Assembly (NCBI GenBank): GCA_964568845.1
Contig: CAZMSC010000002.1
Location: 31,737-95,736 of the forward strand
Direction of reading: 5' to 3'
DNA length: 64,000 nt
From: DTBU01 sp964568845
GTDB taxonomy: Archaea; Thermoproteota; CALKCG01; B24
Both the position numbers and the translations under genes were made by a program. Each line of letters starts with the position of its first letter. Within the stretch, counting starts at the first letter, position 1. A model generated the notes under the pieces. That model saw only the letters and a program-made list of their open reading frames with translations. It did not search any database and was not told the DNA's origin. Shown one piece after another: positions 61,888 to 64,000 of this stretch.

Positions 61888-62502
61888 TTACTTTTCGGGC
61901 ATCTCCCGTTTTAAGCTTGTTTTCAGCTTAAGCCAGCCTCCAACCGTGCGTTTTAACGTTGTCTTTGAAAGCTCCATCTGAAAGGTTTTAAGCTCATCAT
62001 CAGGCATATTTTCGACGACGTTTTTGAGATGGCTGTAGCTGTGCATCCTATCCGGGTTGAAGCCGTATTTCTCAAGAAGACCAACATATTTTCTAAGTAG
62101 CTTCTCATCTCCAGTATACACGTATCCAAGCTTCATACCCGCTTTTTCAAAAAACGGATTGTAGGCAGCCATAGCCGTCAAGGTTTCGACAATTTCAGCA
62201 TCCGTTCTCTCAAGCGTTTCGCGGAACCTCGGTGCGACTACAACTCTAGTGATCCTTAGGATTTCACCACGCTTGGCCTTCTCTTTTAAATCACCTCTAA
62301 AGACCCGACAGTTCAAATAACTCATCGTGTAGACGATTACGCCGACGATTTCATCATCGTAAACTGCTTTGATTAACCTAAACGTATTGTCGTTTAGATC
62401 GATCACGTAATAGTCTTTCTTCTTAGAAGGTAGATTAAAACTTCTATGGATGTTCGACCCCTCCCCTAGTTTTTTCCATTATATTTTTATGGTGATTTTC
62501 CA
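61888..62502 (-). CDS. GNAT-like acyltransferase-related protein
   Basis: The frame is open from an ATG at 62502 (GGGG six bases upstream) to 61888, 204 residues. A shorter start at GTG 62406 is possible, but residues before it (KKKDYYVIDLNDN) look like part of the first strand. FRLIKAVYDDEIVGVIVYT and EILRITRVVVAPRFRE resemble the acetyl-CoA-binding part of GNAT folds. It is similar in feel to the GNAT domain attached to some archaeal ABC ATPases. Substrate unknown. Confidence 0.55.
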
Positions 62503-62655
62503 TGTTTTGCCCCGTTTTTCAAAACCTCCTCACTTCATCTCTCACGATATCTTCGATCAGGCTTTTCATATCATCGGTGAGCTATGTCTAACCTTTATGA
62601 GTAGGTACCTGAGAATGGCTCAAAATAGTTGAGACGCGAGGATGGAAAAATTAGA

Positions 62656-63885
62656 CTATAGGTATTTCTCTACTACTTCAGAAGCTATCTGTGCCCATTC
62701 CCATAGGCGTTGAGGTTGGTAGTTTACAGTACTTATGTCTTTCAAATGGATTTCTACTATACAGTTAAATCCCCTAGCTTTCTTCAACTTCCTCTCCATG
62801 TCTTTTCGTACTATTTCGGGATCCCAAGTCGAGGTGGCTAGCACGGCTGGGTTTGGCTTCCAAGCGAATACAAACTCATCTCGAACGTTTTCAACGGCTT
62901 TATCGAAGTCTATAAATGGGCTCATTGAAATTTTACGTAATCGAGGGATATTCTTCCTTAAAACTTCAACCTTATGATGTAGTGGCTCACAGCAACCGTA
63001 GTAGTTGAACCCCCATCTCTCATACCAGCGTCTCTCATGCTTTAGTGCAAATTCCTCATGCACAGCTGGAGATGTTGCTGCAAAAACTTGAGCAGCACCA
63101 ACCCCCCAAAGCTTCATCGGGTGATCTCTTAAAAGGCCAAGCTTTTCATACTGGTCTAGTCTATGTAGCCAAGCGTCAACCATTCTATCAATGAGCTTAT
63201 GTACATAATCTGGCCTACGGTACATATCGATTAAGATCTCTTTCACACCTGTCCATTGTACAAGTTCATCCCAGGGTGCAAACCAGAATGAGGGGAGGCC
63301 GCGTTTCTCAACTGGTATTATACCGTCGAATATATCACATAGCATCTGGTATTCCCTTTCAGCTCTCTCATAGTTGAAAGTTACCCTCGGCATTTTAATC
63401 TTCTCAATGTCTTCTTCGCTTTTAATCTGTACGTGAAAACGGTGGGAGACCACAGGATTTCTCTCATCGATCTTCAAAACATCCTCCTGTACATATAGCC
63501 CAAAACCAGTATCCTGGATATAGTCTTGTAGAGGTTGCACAACTACAGGGTCTAAACCCGGATATTCAAATCTAGGGTCCTCCACTGGTACGCCAAGCCT
63601 ATGATTCCACTTGTAGATTATACGTCTAAGCCTCGCCTCATAACTCCGACATAGGGGATGTTTCGTCCTCAAGGTAAGCTCGCCGTAAACGTCCATCTCA
63701 TGCCAAGGCATCTCATAAATGTACACTACCGGCTTAACCATTTCCAAATTGTTTATCCTTATCTGCCGTTCCTTATACTCCTCATTAATAGGTGATGTGG
63801 CGATTTCAGCGATCTGTCTTCCAAGTTCCCTTAAAACTTCTCTATCGCTATTTGGGACTTCTTCACAGTTATCCTGGTAGCCCAC
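62656..63885 (-). CDS. Uroporphyrinogen-decarboxylase-like (MtaA-type) methyltransferase superfamily protein
   Basis: The 409-residue protein has the UroD/MtaA TIM-barrel pattern: segments LWGVGAAQVFAATSPAVHEE, YYGCCEPLHHKVEVLRK and SMSPFIDFDKAVENV. Catalytic UroD arginines are not present in the usual N-terminal position, so it is not heme UroD. The His and Cys residues in GCCEPLHH may bind zinc as in corrinoid methyltransferases. Proteins of this kind are common in archaea with methyl-group metabolism. No corrinoid protein is adjacent. Confidence 0.7.
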   Translation of the reverse strand: MGYQDNCEEVPNSDREVLRELGRQIAEIATSPINEEYKERQIRINNLEMVKPVVYIYEMPWHEMDVYGELTLRTKHPLCRSYEARLRRIIYKWNHRLGVPVEDPRFEYPGLDPVVVQPLQDYIQDTGFGLYVQEDVLKIDERNPVVSHRFHVQIKSEEDIEKIKMPRVTFNYERAEREYQMLCDIFDGIIPVEKRGLPSFWFAPWDELVQWTGVKEILIDMYRRPDYVHKLIDRMVDAWLHRLDQYEKLGLLRDHPMKLWGVGAAQVFAATSPAVHEEFALKHERRWYERWGFNYYGCCEPLHHKVEVLRKNIPRLRKISMSPFIDFDKAVENVRDEFVFAWKPNPAVLATSTWDPEIVRKDMERKLKKARGFNCIVEIHLKDISTVNYQPQRLWEWAQIASEVVEKYL

Positions 63886-64000
63886 TACAATCCACCTACA
63901 ACCTTTTACTTTCTATTCTGATGTTTTATGCTTTGTGGCTTAATCTTCGCTTTTGAACAACTCTTCCATTTTGAGCTGTCGAACGGAAGAATTTTAAATG

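Noticed and set aside
1..64000. Transposases, integrases, phage genes or CRISPR arrays anywhere in the window
   Set aside because: None was recognised on either strand; the only mobile-like genes are the VapBC pair.

Overview
The window is archaeal. It carries both subunits of DNA topoisomerase VI, a two-repeat TATA-binding protein, a small Sm-like (Lsm) protein, a KH-domain Pno1/Dim2 homologue, archaeal-type S-adenosylmethionine synthetase, an archaeal Lhr-type helicase and a geranylgeranyl-reductase-type flavoprotein. It also has tetrahydromethanopterin C1 enzymes (Ftr, Mtd, MtrH). No ribosomal RNA or other clade-diagnostic marker is present. The mix of H4MPT C1 genes, UroD-like methyltransferase, cobalt uptake, many cytoplasmic glycoside hydrolases and sugar oxidoreductases would fit a Thermoproteota-type lineage such as Bathyarchaeia or Brockarchaeota; this is inference.

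Layout. 1-2.4 kb: minus-strand sugar-acid catabolic operon (2-hydroxyacid dehydrogenase cut by the window edge, TIM-barrel sugar isomerase, Gfo/Idh/MocA dehydrogenase). 2.5-8.3 kb: a very large transaldolase-like protein, a ChlI-ChlD-type AAA+/VWA fusion and a ROK sugar kinase. 8.2-14.3 kb: TtuA/Ncs6-type thiolase, M50 protease, nucleotidyltransferase, KH protein, amidohydrolase and two minor genes. 14.5-17.3 kb: top6B-top6A. 17.3-24.2 kb: GH106-like hydrolase, tRNA-Ser(GGA), CPBP protease, VTT membrane protein, and an unknown protein paired with PqqD. 24.2-30 kb: mtrH, small unknown genes, a VapBC pair lying among remnants of a duplicated gene, tRNA-Ser(TGA), and an oxidoreductase broken by a 10-bp tandem duplication. 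30-38.7 kb: GH36-like galactosidase, TauE permease, Lhr helicase, a nucleotidyltransferase-kinase fusion, tbp. 38.8-44.2 kb: a C1/SAM block (mat, lsm, methyltransferase, mtd, divergent ftr). 44.2-50.4 kb: PL11-like propeller protein, formamidase, a large glycoside hydrolase, geranylgeranyl reductase. 51.8-55.1 kb: a short hinge-less SMC ATPase overlapping two small genes that resemble kleisin and winged-helix partners. 55.9-64 kb: secreted beta-propeller protein, cbiM-N-Q-O cobalt transporter, AF1577-type radical SAM enzyme, GNAT-like protein and UroD-like protein.

The most striking observation is in the S-adenosylmethionine synthetase gene. The reading frame is interrupted by 32 nt that fold into a hairpin with bulge-helix-bulge geometry. 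Cutting after the second base of each 3-nt bulge restores the conserved ERKGLGHPD stretch and a normal 402-residue enzyme. This looks like a very small archaeal intron in a protein-coding gene. The second candidate for novelty is the hinge-less SMC operon. C1 metabolism, cobalt import and B12-type methyl transfer fit together: Ftr and Mtd handle H4MPT-bound C1 units, MtrH and the UroD-like protein could exchange methyl groups with corrinoids, and CbiMNQO supplies cobalt. The glycoside hydrolases without signal peptides, with the sugar dehydrogenases and the ROK kinase, point to intracellular breakdown of imported plant-type oligosaccharides.
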